A DNA stretch of 64,000 nucleotides from Massilia sp. Root351 (GTDB lineage Bacteria > Pseudomonadota > Gammaproteobacteria > Burkholderiales > Burkholderiaceae_D). Shown here piece by piece: positions 1-7,940 of the stretch. The stretch's first letter is position 1, and each line of letters starts with the position of its first letter. The DNA is taken from positions 62,001-126,000 of the forward strand of contig NZ_LMDJ01000007.1 in NCBI RefSeq assembly GCF_001425045.1, given 5' to 3'. Under the pieces are notes generated by a model, which was not told the origin of the DNA, made no database searches, and saw nothing but the letters and a program-made list of their open reading frames with translations. Position numbers and translations under genes: made by a program.

Positions 1-1
1 T

Positions 2-1558
2 GTGGACTACGCCCGCGCCAACGCCTCGCTGGGCATCAACGGCACGGTGCTCAATAACGTCAACTCCAAGCCGGACATCCTGACTGCGCCATGGATCGCC
101 AAGGCCGCCGCCGTGGCCGACACGCTGCGCCCGTACGGCATCAAGGTCTATCTGTCGGCGCGCTTCTCTACGCCGCTGGAACTGGGCGACACCAAGACCG
201 CCGACCCGCTCGACCCGGCCGTGGCCGCCTGGTGGAAAGCCAAGGCCGACGAGATCTACAAGGCCATCCCCGACTTCGGCGGCTTCCTGGTGAAAGCCAA
301 CTCCGAGGGCCAGCCCGGCCCGCAGGACTACAAGCGCAGCCACGCCGACGGCGCCAACATGCTGGCCAAGGCCGTGGCGCCGCACAAGGGCATCGTCATG
401 TGGCGCGCCTTCGTCTACGCGCATGAGAAGCCGGACGACCGCGCCAAGCAGGCTTACGACGAATTCAAGCCGCTCGACGGCACCTTCGACGCCAACGTGC
501 TGGTGCAGGTGAAGAACGGCGCGATCGACTTCCAGCCGCGCGAACCGGCCCACCCGCTGTTCGGCGCCATGCCGAAAACGCCGCTGATGATGGAGTTCCA
601 GATCACCAAGGAGTACCTGGGCTACGCCACCCACCTGGCCTACCTCGGCACCATGTACCAGGAAACGCTGGCCACCGATATGCACACCGGCACCGGCGGC
701 AAAGGGGGCAGCGCCACCGTGGCGCAGATCCTGGAAGCCGGCGCGGAGCAGGGCAAGTCGCGCCTGACCGGCATCGCCGGCGTGGCCAACATCGGCAGCG
801 AACGCAATTGGAGCGGTTCGCATTTCGACCAGGCCAACTGGTACGCCTTCGGCCGCCTGGCGTGGAATCCGCAAGCGCAAGCGGGCGCACTGGCGCGTGA
901 GTGGGCGGCGCAGACGTTCTCGTCCGATCCGGCCGTGGTGACGCAAGTGGCCGATCTGATGATGATGTCGCGCGAAGCGGTGGTGAACTACATGACGCCG
1001 CTCGGCCTGCATCACCTGATGGGCACCGGCCACCACCACGGCCCGGCGCCATGGGTGGCCAACCTGGAGCGGCCGGACTGGAACCCGGTCTACTACCACC
1101 GCGCCGACCAGGGCGGCATCGGCTTCGACCGCACCGCCAGCGGCAGCAACGCCGTGGCGCAGTACGCGCCGGACCTGGCGCGCCAGTACGCCGATCCGCG
1201 CACCACGCCGGAGAGCATGCTGCTGTGGTTCCACCACCTGCCGTGGGACTACAAGATGGCCTCCGGCCGCAAGCTGTGGGATGAACTGTTGGCCCGATAC
1301 GACAGCGGCGTGGCGCAGGCGGACCAGATGCGCCAGCGCTGGGCGCGCCTGAAACCCGTCATCGATGCGCGCCGCCATGAAGACGTGGCGGTCCTGCTGG
1401 ACAAGCAGTACCAGGAAGCGGTCTGGTGGCGCGACGCCAGTGTGGCTTACTTCCAGTCGGTGTCCGGCCTGCCGCTGCCGGCCGGCGTGAAGGCGCCCGG
1501 CAGGCCGCTGGATTACTACAAGTCGCTGAAATTCCCCTACGCGCCGGGGCGCGGATGA
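2..1558 (+). CDS. aguA: alpha-glucuronidase, GH67 (5' truncated by window)
   Basis: C-terminal 518 residues of a GH67 alpha-glucuronidase, which releases 4-O-methyl-glucuronic acid from glucuronoxylan oligosaccharides. Family members are about 700 residues, so roughly 200 N-terminal residues lie outside the window and the first codon here (GTG) is internal. The fragment opens with the conserved ARANASLGINGTVLNN block. Catalytic residues expected in GH67 are visible: acid Glu in KANSEGQPGP (E102 of the fragment), Asp in NGAIDFQPREP (D176) and Glu in MMEFQITKEYLG (E198). The C-terminal helical domain, rich in His and Trp, is complete. No signal peptide can be judged because the N-terminus is missing. 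A LacI-type regulator follows on the same strand, which fits a xylan or uronate utilisation locus. Family assignment is firm. Confidence 0.93.
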   Translation: MDYARANASLGINGTVLNNVNSKPDILTAPWIAKAAAVADTLRPYGIKVYLSARFSTPLELGDTKTADPLDPAVAAWWKAKADEIYKAIPDFGGFLVKANSEGQPGPQDYKRSHADGANMLAKAVAPHKGIVMWRAFVYAHEKPDDRAKQAYDEFKPLDGTFDANVLVQVKNGAIDFQPREPAHPLFGAMPKTPLMMEFQITKEYLGYATHLAYLGTMYQETLATDMHTGTGGKGGSATVAQILEAGAEQGKSRLTGIAGVANIGSERNWSGSHFDQANWYAFGRLAWNPQAQAGALAREWAAQTFSSDPAVVTQVADLMMMSREAVVNYMTPLGLHHLMGTGHHHGPAPWVANLERPDWNPVYYHRADQGGIGFDRTASGSNAVAQYAPDLARQYADPRTTPESMLLWFHHLPWDYKMASGRKLWDELLARYDSGVAQADQMRQRWARLKPVIDARRHEDVAVLLDKQYQEAVWWRDASVAYFQSVSGLPLPAGVKAPGRPLDYYKSLKFPYAPGRG

Positions 1559-1681
1559 TATTGATTGGTCCGGCCACAATGATTGCGGTAACATACGTGT
1601 GACCATTTGTTGCATGGCCGGACAGTTTAACCATTGCAGCTTGTGGTAAAGTCCACTTTTTAACACAGGTTTTCTGAGCAG

Positions 1682-2779
1682 ATGGCAAGAACTAAGGCGA
1701 AAGCAGCCGAGGGACCGGAGTCCCGCTCCGGCGTCCCCACCATGTCCGACGTGGCGAAACTCGCCGGCGTGTCGCCGATGACGGTCTCGCGCGTCATGAA
1801 TGGCGACACCAAGGTACGGCAAAGCACCCGCCGCAAGGTGGACGAAGCCGTGGCCGCGCTCAACTACGTGCCCAACCAGGCCGCGCGCCGCCTCGCCGGT
1901 TCGCGGCCTATCCGCATCGGTTTTCTGTATAGCAATCCCAGCGCGGGCTACCTGAGTGAATTTCTGGTCGGCCTGCTGAACCAGGCCAGCTTGAACAACG
2001 TGCAGCTGGTGGTGGAGAAGTGCGAAGCGGGCGAACACTGGAAGGAGCAGACCCAGCGCCTGATCGACAACGGCGTGGACGGCATCATCCTGCCGCCGCC
2101 GCTGTGCGACATGCCCGGCCTGATCGACATGATCGCCAAGTCCTCGCTGCCGGCCGTCACCGTGGCCTGCGGCCAGCCCGATCCGCGCGTGTGCGCCGTC
2201 AGCATCGACGACTACCAGGCCGCCTACGCCATGACCTCGCACCTGATCACGCTGGGCCATCAGCGCATCGGCTTTGTCATCGGCCACCCCAACCAGACCG
2301 CCAGCGCGCGCCGCCTGGCCGGCTTCAAGGCCGCCATCGCCGACCGCGGCGCGCAGGACGCGGCCGAGCTGACGGTGCAGGGCATGTTTACCTACCGTTC
2401 CGGCCTGGACGCGGCGGAATTGCTGCTGGGACTCGAGCAGCGCCCGACCGCCGTGTTCGCCAGTAACGACGACATGGCCGCTGCCACGGTAGCCATCGCC
2501 CACCGCCTGGGCCTGGACGTGCCGGGCGACCTGACCGTGGCCGGTTTCGATGATACGGCGCTGGCCACCACCATCTGGCCCGAACTGACCACCGTGCGCC
2601 AGCCGATCACCGGCATGGCCGAAGCGGCGGTGCAGTACCTGGTGCGCCAGATCCGCGCATTGCGCGACGGCGCGCCGGAGGCGCCCGAGCACGTGCTGAT
2701 GGACTTCTCGCTGATCCGGCGCCAGTCCGACGCCGCGCCGCGCATGCGCCCGCCGATCAAGATCGCCGCCAAGCCCTGA
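1682..2779 (+). CDS. LacI-family transcriptional regulator
   Basis: 365-residue LacI/GalR regulator. A basic, disordered leader of about 20 residues precedes the helix-turn-helix (MSDVAKLAGVSPMTVSRVMN, about residues 21-40), the hinge helix (NYVPNQAARRLAG) and a full periplasmic-binding-protein-like effector domain ending in the usual FDDTALATTIWPELTTVRQP region. The start at 1682 has a weak ribosome site; the internal ATG at 1742 (MSDVAK) is an alternative giving a more standard length. The gene lies 123 bases behind the alpha-glucuronidase on the same strand, so control of glucuronoxylan or uronate genes is likely (inference). The intergenic stretch contains TCCGGCCA and its reverse complement TGGCCGGA about 39 bases apart, but no convincing terminator. 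Confidence 0.9.
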   Translation: MARTKAKAAEGPESRSGVPTMSDVAKLAGVSPMTVSRVMNGDTKVRQSTRRKVDEAVAALNYVPNQAARRLAGSRPIRIGFLYSNPSAGYLSEFLVGLLNQASLNNVQLVVEKCEAGEHWKEQTQRLIDNGVDGIILPPPLCDMPGLIDMIAKSSLPAVTVACGQPDPRVCAVSIDDYQAAYAMTSHLITLGHQRIGFVIGHPNQTASARRLAGFKAAIADRGAQDAAELTVQGMFTYRSGLDAAELLLGLEQRPTAVFASNDDMAAATVAIAHRLGLDVPGDLTVAGFDDTALATTIWPELTTVRQPITGMAEAAVQYLVRQIRALRDGAPEAPEHVLMDFSLIRRQSDAAPRMRPPIKIAAKP

Positions 2780-2802
2780 TCGTCCCAAAGTGAGAGGCGT
2801 CC

Positions 2803-2828
2803 CCTCCAGCGTGCGGCTACGCTGGAGG
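2803..2828. terminator. GC-rich hairpin after the LacI gene
   Basis: Perfect 10-bp inverted repeat CCTCCAGCGT / ACGCTGGAGG around a 6-base loop, 24 bases after the LacI stop codon. It lacks a T tract, so it is at best a partial or pausing terminator, or an mRNA 3'-end stabiliser. Confidence 0.45.
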
Positions 2829-2849
2829 CCTACTCACGCGCCAATTATT

Positions 2850-2913
2850 CATAAATACTGAATGATTTCTTGGTATTTATGTGATTGATTGATGTGTTGG
2901 TGAATCATATAGT
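2850..2913 (+). promoter_or_regulatory. sigma70-like promoter with upstream dyad, hydrolase gene
   Basis: A -35 TTGATT at 2885-2890 and a -10 TATAGT at 2908-2913 are separated by exactly 17 bases and lie 55 bases before the hydrolase start. Immediately upstream is a perfect 9-bp inverted repeat, CATAAATAC (2850-2858) and GTATTTATG (2873-2881), ending four bases before the -35 box. Its position suggests a regulator-binding site. The AT-rich composition stands out from the coding DNA on both sides. Confidence 0.55.
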
Positions 2914-2968
2914 GTGTCCATGGAAGCGCAGTCGCCGACGGCGCCATCAAACCTTCCGGAGCATGAAC

Positions 2969-3922
2969 ATGAGCATTCCAGCAAACACCATCCGCCGTAC
3001 CGTCCTGCGCGGCATCGCCGCCGTTACCATGGCCGCCGCAGTGGGCAGCGCATCGGCAGCGGCCCCTGCGGCGCACCCTGCAGCCGCCCCCGCCGGCTTC
3101 GCCAGCAAGACCGCCGCCGTCAACGGCACCAAGATCCATTACCTGGTAGGCGGCAAAGGCACGCCGGTGGTGCTGCTGCACGGCTACACCCAGACCGGCC
3201 ATATGTGGAAGCCCATCATGGGCGAGCTGGCCAAGACGCACACCGTGATCGTGCCCGACATGCGCGGCGTGGGCGGCTCCGAGAAAGCGGCGGACGGCTA
3301 CCTGAAAACCAATATGGCCAAGGACATCCACGAGCTGGTGGGCAGCATCAGCCGGGAACCGGCCACCGTGGTGGGCCACGACATTGGCCTGATGGTCGCT
3401 TACGCCTATGCCGCCCAGTACCCCGCCGACACCAAGAAAGTCGCGCTGATGGACGCCTTCCTGCCCGGCATCGGCAACTGGACCAATATGTTCCTGCTGC
3501 GCGACCTGTGGCATTTCCACTTCTTCGGCGAAACGCCGGAGAAACTGGTGGCCGGCCGCGAGCGCACCTACTTCGAACACTTCTGGAACGACTTTGCCGC
3601 CGACAAGAGCAAGTCCATCAAGGAAGCGGACCGCAAGCTGTACGCCGCAGCCTACGCCCAGCCGGGCGGCGTGCGCGCCGGCTTCCAGTACTTCAAGACC
3701 TTCCCGCAGGACGCTGAACAGTTTGCGGAACTGGGCAAGACCAAGCTGACCATGCCGATGCTGGTGTTGGCCGGAGAAAAGTCGGGTGGCGACTTCCTCA
3801 TCAACCAGGGCAAGCTGGTGGCGGAGAACGTGGATGGGCGCATCATCAAGGGAGCGGGCCACTGGATCATGGAAGAAGCGCCCGAGCAGACCATTCCTGC
3901 CTTGCTGGGCTTCATCGAGTAA
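2969..3922 (+). CDS. secreted alpha/beta-hydrolase (epoxide hydrolase/dehalogenase-like)
   Basis: 317-residue alpha/beta-hydrolase with an N-terminal signal peptide (MSIPANTIRRTVLRG followed by a hydrophobic stretch ending near GSASA). Start 2969 is chosen because GGAG at 2958-2961 is 7 bases away; the ATG at 2963 is too close. The oxyanion-loop HG motif (VVLLHGYTQTGHMW) is present. The nucleophile elbow reads GHDIG, so the nucleophile is Asp rather than Ser, as in epoxide hydrolases and haloalkane dehalogenases. The catalytic His lies in GAGHWIMEEAP. The cap region contains the HFHFFGETPEKLV stretch typical of this group. It probably hydrolyses a small epoxide or ester in the periplasm; the substrate is unknown. 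It stands alone with its own promoter. Confidence 0.85.
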   Translation: MSIPANTIRRTVLRGIAAVTMAAAVGSASAAAPAAHPAAAPAGFASKTAAVNGTKIHYLVGGKGTPVVLLHGYTQTGHMWKPIMGELAKTHTVIVPDMRGVGGSEKAADGYLKTNMAKDIHELVGSISREPATVVGHDIGLMVAYAYAAQYPADTKKVALMDAFLPGIGNWTNMFLLRDLWHFHFFGETPEKLVAGRERTYFEHFWNDFAADKSKSIKEADRKLYAAAYAQPGGVRAGFQYFKTFPQDAEQFAELGKTKLTMPMLVLAGEKSGGDFLINQGKLVAENVDGRIIKGAGHWIMEEAPEQTIPALLGFIE

Positions 3923-4041
3923 GCCGCGCCGCGCCAAAAAATGATTCCCCAGTGTTTGTTAGGTGCCGCACTGTGTGCGGCAGCTGATCGGCATATCGTT
4001 ACTCAGGCAATGAAGCCCATCAACGACACTGAGGAACCATC

Positions 4042-4455
4042 ATGGACAACACTACGGAAAAATCGAGCAATTCCACCCGCGATCCTGTCAACCAGTTCGG
4101 CCGCGATACCCGCGCCGACATTCACAGCGCCATCGACCGTACCGCGGAAAAAGTGCAGCCGACCGCTGACCGCCTGGCCAGCTCCGCCCACGCCACCGTG
4201 GACAAGATGGCTGAGAAAGTGCCGCCAACCGCCGACCGCCTGGCCGGTGCGGCCCACACCGCGGTTGACCGCGTCGCCGACACCGCCACCCACATGAGCG
4301 AAAAAGCCGCCACCGGCGCCAAGCAGCTCGGCGAAGCGTACACCCGCTTTGCCGAAACGGGCCGCAACTACGTGCGCACCAGCCCTGCCACGTCGGTGCT
4401 GATCGCCCTGGCCGCGGGCTATGGCCTGTCCAAGCTGCTGGGCAACCGCAAGTAA
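4042..4455 (+). CDS. DUF883/ElaB-like membrane-anchored stress protein with 22-residue repeats
   Basis: 137-residue protein. The hydrophilic, Ala/Thr/Asp-rich body carries two near-identical 22-residue repeats (residues 35-56 and 57-78, consensus AEKVxPTADRLAxxAHxxVD). These are amphipathic and readable as 11-residue units, as in LEA-type proteins. The C-terminus has a hydrophobic anchor (about residues 112-131, SPATSVLIALAAGYGLSKLL) followed by basic residues, the arrangement seen in ElaB/YqjD/DUF883 proteins that sit on the inner membrane. Start at 4042 with GAGGA a few bases upstream. It heads a cluster with a polytopic membrane protein, a 23-residue peptide and catalase, which suggests a stationary-phase or osmotic-stress role (inference). 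Confidence 0.75.
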   Translation: MDNTTEKSSNSTRDPVNQFGRDTRADIHSAIDRTAEKVQPTADRLASSAHATVDKMAEKVPPTADRLAGAAHTAVDRVADTATHMSEKAATGAKQLGEAYTRFAETGRNYVRTSPATSVLIALAAGYGLSKLLGNRK

Positions 4456-4514
4456 TTCCCACCAGCTGATAACCGGCGCGCGCGGCTTCCGCGCGCCGTC
4501 GGCAGGAGAACTGC

Positions 4515-5462
4515 ATGCACCCTTCCATTCCAGCTTCCGACGCACCCCGCGCCACCGGCATCGCGGTCATCCCGCAGGCCGAAGCCGGACACTCCGGCGT
4601 ATCCTGGAGCGCAGTGCTGGCAGGCGCAGTGGCCGCCGCCGCACTCTCCTTTATTTTGCTGATCCTGGGCGTTGGCCTGGGCCTGTCAGCCATTTCCCCC
4701 TGGTCCTACAACGACGCGCCGATCGGCAAGTCGGCCGTCGTCTGGGTCGCCTTCATGGAACTCGCCTCGGCGGGCGTGGGCGGCTACCTGGCGGGCAGGC
4801 TGCGCGTGAGATGGGCCAATGTGCACGCCGACGAAGTCTACTTCCGCGATACCGCGCACGGCCTGCTGGCCTGGGCGGTGGCGACCTTGCTGACGGCCGC
4901 GCTGATGGCCGGCGCCGTGCGCGCAGCGCTGAGCGGTGCGATTGACGCCGGCGCCGGCGCGGCGACAGCCGTCGGCGCCACGGTGGGCGCAGGCGCAGGC
5001 GCTGTTGCAGGCAAGGGCAACGGAGGCAACCCGGCCGGCCTGGCCGCCAGTCCCGCCGCCTACTACATCGACATGCTGCTGCGCAGCGACACCGTCGTGC
5101 CGGAGACCGACAACGGCGCCCTGCGCGCCGAAGTGGGCCGCATCCTGCTGCAGCAGCCCGCAGGCGCTCCCGCGATGGCCGTCGACGACCGCCAGTATCT
5201 GGCAAGCCTGGTTGCCAAGCGCACCGGCGTGGAGCGGGCCGAGGCCGAGCGCCGCGTGGAAGACGTCCATGCCCGCCTGGTGAAAGCCCGCACCGACGCC
5301 GAAACGGCAGCGAAGAACGCCGCCGAGCAAGCCCGCAAAGCCGGCGCACAGTCCGCGCTGTGGATGTTCGTGGCCTTGCTGCTGGGCGCCTTCATCGCCA
5401 GCTGGGCCGCCACCTTCGGCGGCAAACTGCGCGACGCCGACAGTCCGCTGCCGCGCCGCTGA
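4515..5462 (+). CDS. four-helix membrane protein of unknown function
   Basis: 315-residue inner-membrane protein. Predicted helices lie at about residues 31-58 (Ala/Leu/Gly-rich), 73-96, 117-140 and 281-301. Between helices 3 and 4 is a soluble region beginning with a Gly/Ala-rich segment (GAGAATAVGATVGAGAG). It continues into an Ala/Glu/Arg-rich coiled coil (about 225-275, including RAEAERRVEDVHARLVKART). The helix-1 pattern SWSAVLAGAVAAAALSFIL is common in uncharacterised proteobacterial membrane proteins found beside stress genes. The start follows GGCAGGAG about 5 bases upstream. It lies 59 bases after the DUF883-like gene and just ahead of the 23-residue peptide and katE, probably in one transcription unit. 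I do not recognise a function. Confidence 0.75.
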   Translation: MHPSIPASDAPRATGIAVIPQAEAGHSGVSWSAVLAGAVAAAALSFILLILGVGLGLSAISPWSYNDAPIGKSAVVWVAFMELASAGVGGYLAGRLRVRWANVHADEVYFRDTAHGLLAWAVATLLTAALMAGAVRAALSGAIDAGAGAATAVGATVGAGAGAVAGKGNGGNPAGLAASPAAYYIDMLLRSDTVVPETDNGALRAEVGRILLQQPAGAPAMAVDDRQYLASLVAKRTGVERAEAERRVEDVHARLVKARTDAETAAKNAAEQARKAGAQSALWMFVALLLGAFIASWAATFGGKLRDADSPLPRR

Positions 5463-5487
5463 TCACCAATACGTCTAGGAGACCGCC

Positions 5488-5559
5488 ATGCGCTCAATCC
5501 TGCTATGGATGCTCGGTGTGCCACTGCCCATCATCATCCTGCTCGCCCTGTTCCGTTGA
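5488..5559 (+). CDS. 23-residue single-helix membrane peptide
   Basis: A short open frame with an excellent ribosome site, TAGGAG at 5476-5481, 6 bases before ATG 5488. It encodes MRSILLWMLGVPLPIIILLALFR and ends with TGA 17 bases before the catalase start. The product is almost wholly hydrophobic with Arg at both ends, a typical small inner-membrane protein. Similar tiny MRSxLLW...PIIIL peptides occur, to my recollection, in related bacteria; I have not been able to check. Tight spacing to katE suggests co-translation. Too short for automatic gene callers. Confidence 0.65.
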   Translation: MRSILLWMLGVPLPIIILLALFR

Positions 5560-5575
5560 ATTTCTTGAGGATCTC

Positions 5576-7879
5576 ATGACCACCAGTAAAAAAGGCCAAC
5601 CAGCCAGCGCAATCGACCTGGCCGCCAGCATCGCCTACAACGCCAACAAGCCCGCCGAACACGGCGACGCCGCGCGCACGCCGCCCGAGGGCATGCACGT
5701 CGATGCGGGAGCGCCTGCGGCCAGCGCCGGCACGGCGTCCGAAACGCAAAGCTCGCCCAAGGTTGGCAGCGGGGCGCCGCCGCTGGGCGTCAATCCCAAC
5801 GACGGCAACCTGGAACGCGTGCGCAGCGACGCCGGCGGCCAGCGGCTCACCACCAACCAGGGCGTGCCGATCGGCGACAACCAGAATTCGCTGAAAGCCC
5901 ACCTGCGCGGCCCCACGCTGATGGAAGACTTCATCCTGCGGGAAAAGCTGACCCACTTCGATCATGAGCGCATCCCCGAACGCATCGTGCACGCGCGCGG
6001 CTCGGCGGCGCACGGCTACTTCGAGTCCTACCAGGACCTGGGCAGCGTCACGCGCGCCGCGCCGTTTGCGCAGGCAGGCAAGCGCACGCCGGTGTTCGTG
6101 CGCTTTTCCACCGTGGCCGGCGAGCGCGGCTCGTCCGACACCGCGCGCGACGTGCGCGGCTTCGCCGTGAAGTTCTACACCGACGAAGGCAACTGGGACC
6201 TGGTGGGCAACAACATGCCCGTGTTCTTCATCCAGGACGCGATGAAGTTTCCGGACCTGGTGCACTCCGTGAAACCCGAGCCGCATAACGGCATGCCGCA
6301 GGCGGCCAGTGCACACGACACCTTCTGGGACTTCACCTCGCTGATGCCGGAATCGATGCACATGCTGATGTGGACCATGTCCGACCGCGCCATCCCGCGC
6401 AGCTACCGCACCATGCAGGGCTTCGGCGTGCATACCTTCCGCCTGGTGAACGCCGAAGGGGGGAGCGTGTTCTGCAAATTCCACTGGCAGCCGCTGGCCG
6501 GTACCCACTCGCTGGTGTGGGAAGAGTCCAACAAGATCATGGGTGCCGACCCGGACTTCCACCGGCGCGACCTGTGGGAAGCCATCGAAGCGGGCGCCTA
6601 TCCGCAGTGGGAGCTGGGCCTGCAGGTCTTCACCGAAGAGCAGGCCGAGAGCTTCCCCTTCGACGTGCTGGACGCCACCAAGATCGTGCCGGAGGAACTG
6701 GTGCCGGTGCAGATCGTCGGCCGCATGACGCTCAACCGCAATCCGGACAACTTCTTCGCCGAGACCGAGCAGGTGGCCTTCTGCACCGCGCACATCATTC
6801 CCGGCATCGACTTCACCAACGACCCGCTGCTGCAAGGGCGCATCCACTCCTACGTGGACACGCAGATCAGCCGCCTGGGCGGGCCGAACTTCCACGAGAT
6901 CCCGATCAACTCGCCGGTGTGCCCGGTGCACAACAACCAGCGCGACGGCATGCACCGCCAGGCCATTCATCGCGGCAGGGTGTCGTACGAGCCCAATTCG
7001 CTGGGCGGCGGCTGTCCGTTCCAGGCCGGCATGGCCGGCTTCACCAGCATCCGCGAGCAGGCCGTGACAGAGGACAAAGTGCGCGGCAAGCCCGAGCTGT
7101 TCGCCGACCACTACTCGCAGGCGCGCCTGTTCTGGATCAGCCAGAGCCCGGCCGAGCAGGCCCACATCGTGGGCGGCTTCCGCTTCGAGCTGAGCAAGGT
7201 GCAGATCCCGGCCATCCGCGAGCGCATGCTGTCCATGCTGGCCAATGTGGACGCCACGCTGGCCCACGGCGTGGCGGCCGGCCTGGGCATGCCGGTGCCG
7301 CCGCCGCAGCCGCTGGCCACCGCGCTGCCGCTGCCGCACTATCCGCCGTCCCCATCGCTGTCGCTGCTGGCGCGGCCGGGCGAGCAGGGCATCAAGGCGC
7401 GCCAGGTGGCCATCCTGCTTGCGCCCGGCGTGGACGAGGCCAGCGCCAAGGCCATCCAGTCCGCGTTGCTGGCCGACGGCGCGGTGCCGCACCTGCTGGC
7501 CGGCACGCTGAACCCCGTCGCTTGCGCCGGCGGCGCCACGCTGCCGGTCGAGAAGACCTTCGAGAACGCCCCGCCGGTGCTGTTCGACGCGGTGGCCGTG
7601 CCGGACGGCGCGGCGGCTGCCGAGCAGTTGATGAAAGACGCGCTGGCGCTGGACTTCGTGCGCCAGCAATACCGCCACTGCAAGCCGCTGCTGGTGGTCG
7701 GGGCCGGCACCGCGCTGCTGGGCAAGGCCGGCATTCCGCCCAAGCTGCCCGACGGCTCGGACGATCCGGCCCTGGTCGGCACCGACCCGTCCGACCTGCC
7801 GGACGCGCTGGCCGCGTTCAAGGCGGCGCTGGCGGGGCACCGCGCGTTCGAGCGGGAAACCGATCCTCCATTGGTATAG
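5576..7879 (+). CDS. katE: large-subunit (clade 2) catalase HPII
   Basis: 767-residue haem catalase that dismutates hydrogen peroxide in the cytoplasm. Start ATG 5576 follows TTGAGGA 5 bases upstream; the longer open frame to 5360 overlaps the upstream gene and is not used. Active-site His139 ([12 protein letters not shown]), the [10 protein letters not shown] loop, Asn212 in [11 protein letters not shown] and the proximal haem ligand Tyr426 in RIHSYVDTQ all match HPII. The N-terminal extension of about 110 residues and the C-terminal flavodoxin/DJ-1-like domain (about residues 610-767, starting [15 protein letters not shown]) are diagnostic of clade 2, which is normally a stationary-phase, sigma-S dependent enzyme. 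Its position behind small stress-type membrane genes fits that. Confidence 0.95.
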   Translation: MTTSKKGQPASAIDLAASIAYNANKPAEHGDAARTPPEGMHVDAGAPAASAGTASETQSSPKVGSGAPPLGVNPNDGNLERVRSDAGGQRLTTNQGVPIGDNQNSLKAHLRGPTLMEDFILREKLTHFDHERIPERIVHARGSAAHGYFESYQDLGSVTRAAPFAQAGKRTPVFVRFSTVAGERGSSDTARDVRGFAVKFYTDEGNWDLVGNNMPVFFIQDAMKFPDLVHSVKPEPHNGMPQAASAHDTFWDFTSLMPESMHMLMWTMSDRAIPRSYRTMQGFGVHTFRLVNAEGGSVFCKFHWQPLAGTHSLVWEESNKIMGADPDFHRRDLWEAIEAGAYPQWELGLQVFTEEQAESFPFDVLDATKIVPEELVPVQIVGRMTLNRNPDNFFAETEQVAFCTAHIIPGIDFTNDPLLQGRIHSYVDTQISRLGGPNFHEIPINSPVCPVHNNQRDGMHRQAIHRGRVSYEPNSLGGGCPFQAGMAGFTSIREQAVTEDKVRGKPELFADHYSQARLFWISQSPAEQAHIVGGFRFELSKVQIPAIRERMLSMLANVDATLAHGVAAGLGMPVPPPQPLATALPLPHYPPSPSLSLLARPGEQGIKARQVAILLAPGVDEASAKAIQSALLADGAVPHLLAGTLNPVACAGGATLPVEKTFENAPPVLFDAVAVPDGAAAAEQLMKDALALDFVRQQYRHCKPLLVVGAGTALLGKAGIPPKLPDGSDDPALVGTDPSDLPDALAAFKAALAGHRAFERETDPPLV

Positions 7880-7890
7880 GCGACGTAAGC

Positions 7891-7934
7891 TCGCCGTAGT
7901 GCTATGCTCTCAAGAAGGCTTACCACTACGGCGA
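7891..7934 (+). promoter_or_regulatory. 11-bp inverted repeat upstream of the MFS pump operon
   Basis: TCGCCGTAGTG (7891-7901) and its perfect reverse complement CACTACGGCGA (7924-7934) flank a 22-base spacer and end 6 bases before the pump start codon. No pump-specific regulator is encoded next to the operon, so this is a candidate operator for a regulator elsewhere, or an mRNA stem that could mask the start. There is no clear Shine-Dalgarno sequence for the pump gene, and the right arm occupies that position. Confidence 0.5.
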
Positions 7935-7940
7935 CGATGC

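Noticed and set aside
2849..3937. 362-residue - strand frame opposite the hydrolase
   Set aside because: The + strand product has a signal peptide, nucleophile elbow and catalytic His; the - strand product has none and would read through the promoter.
3965..3981. GCCGCA / TGCGGC hairpin after the hydrolase gene
   Set aside because: Short 6-bp stem without T tract; not strong enough to call a terminator.
5534..7840. 768-residue - strand frame opposite katE
   Set aside because: Same artefact; katE has all catalytic residues and a clear ribosome site.
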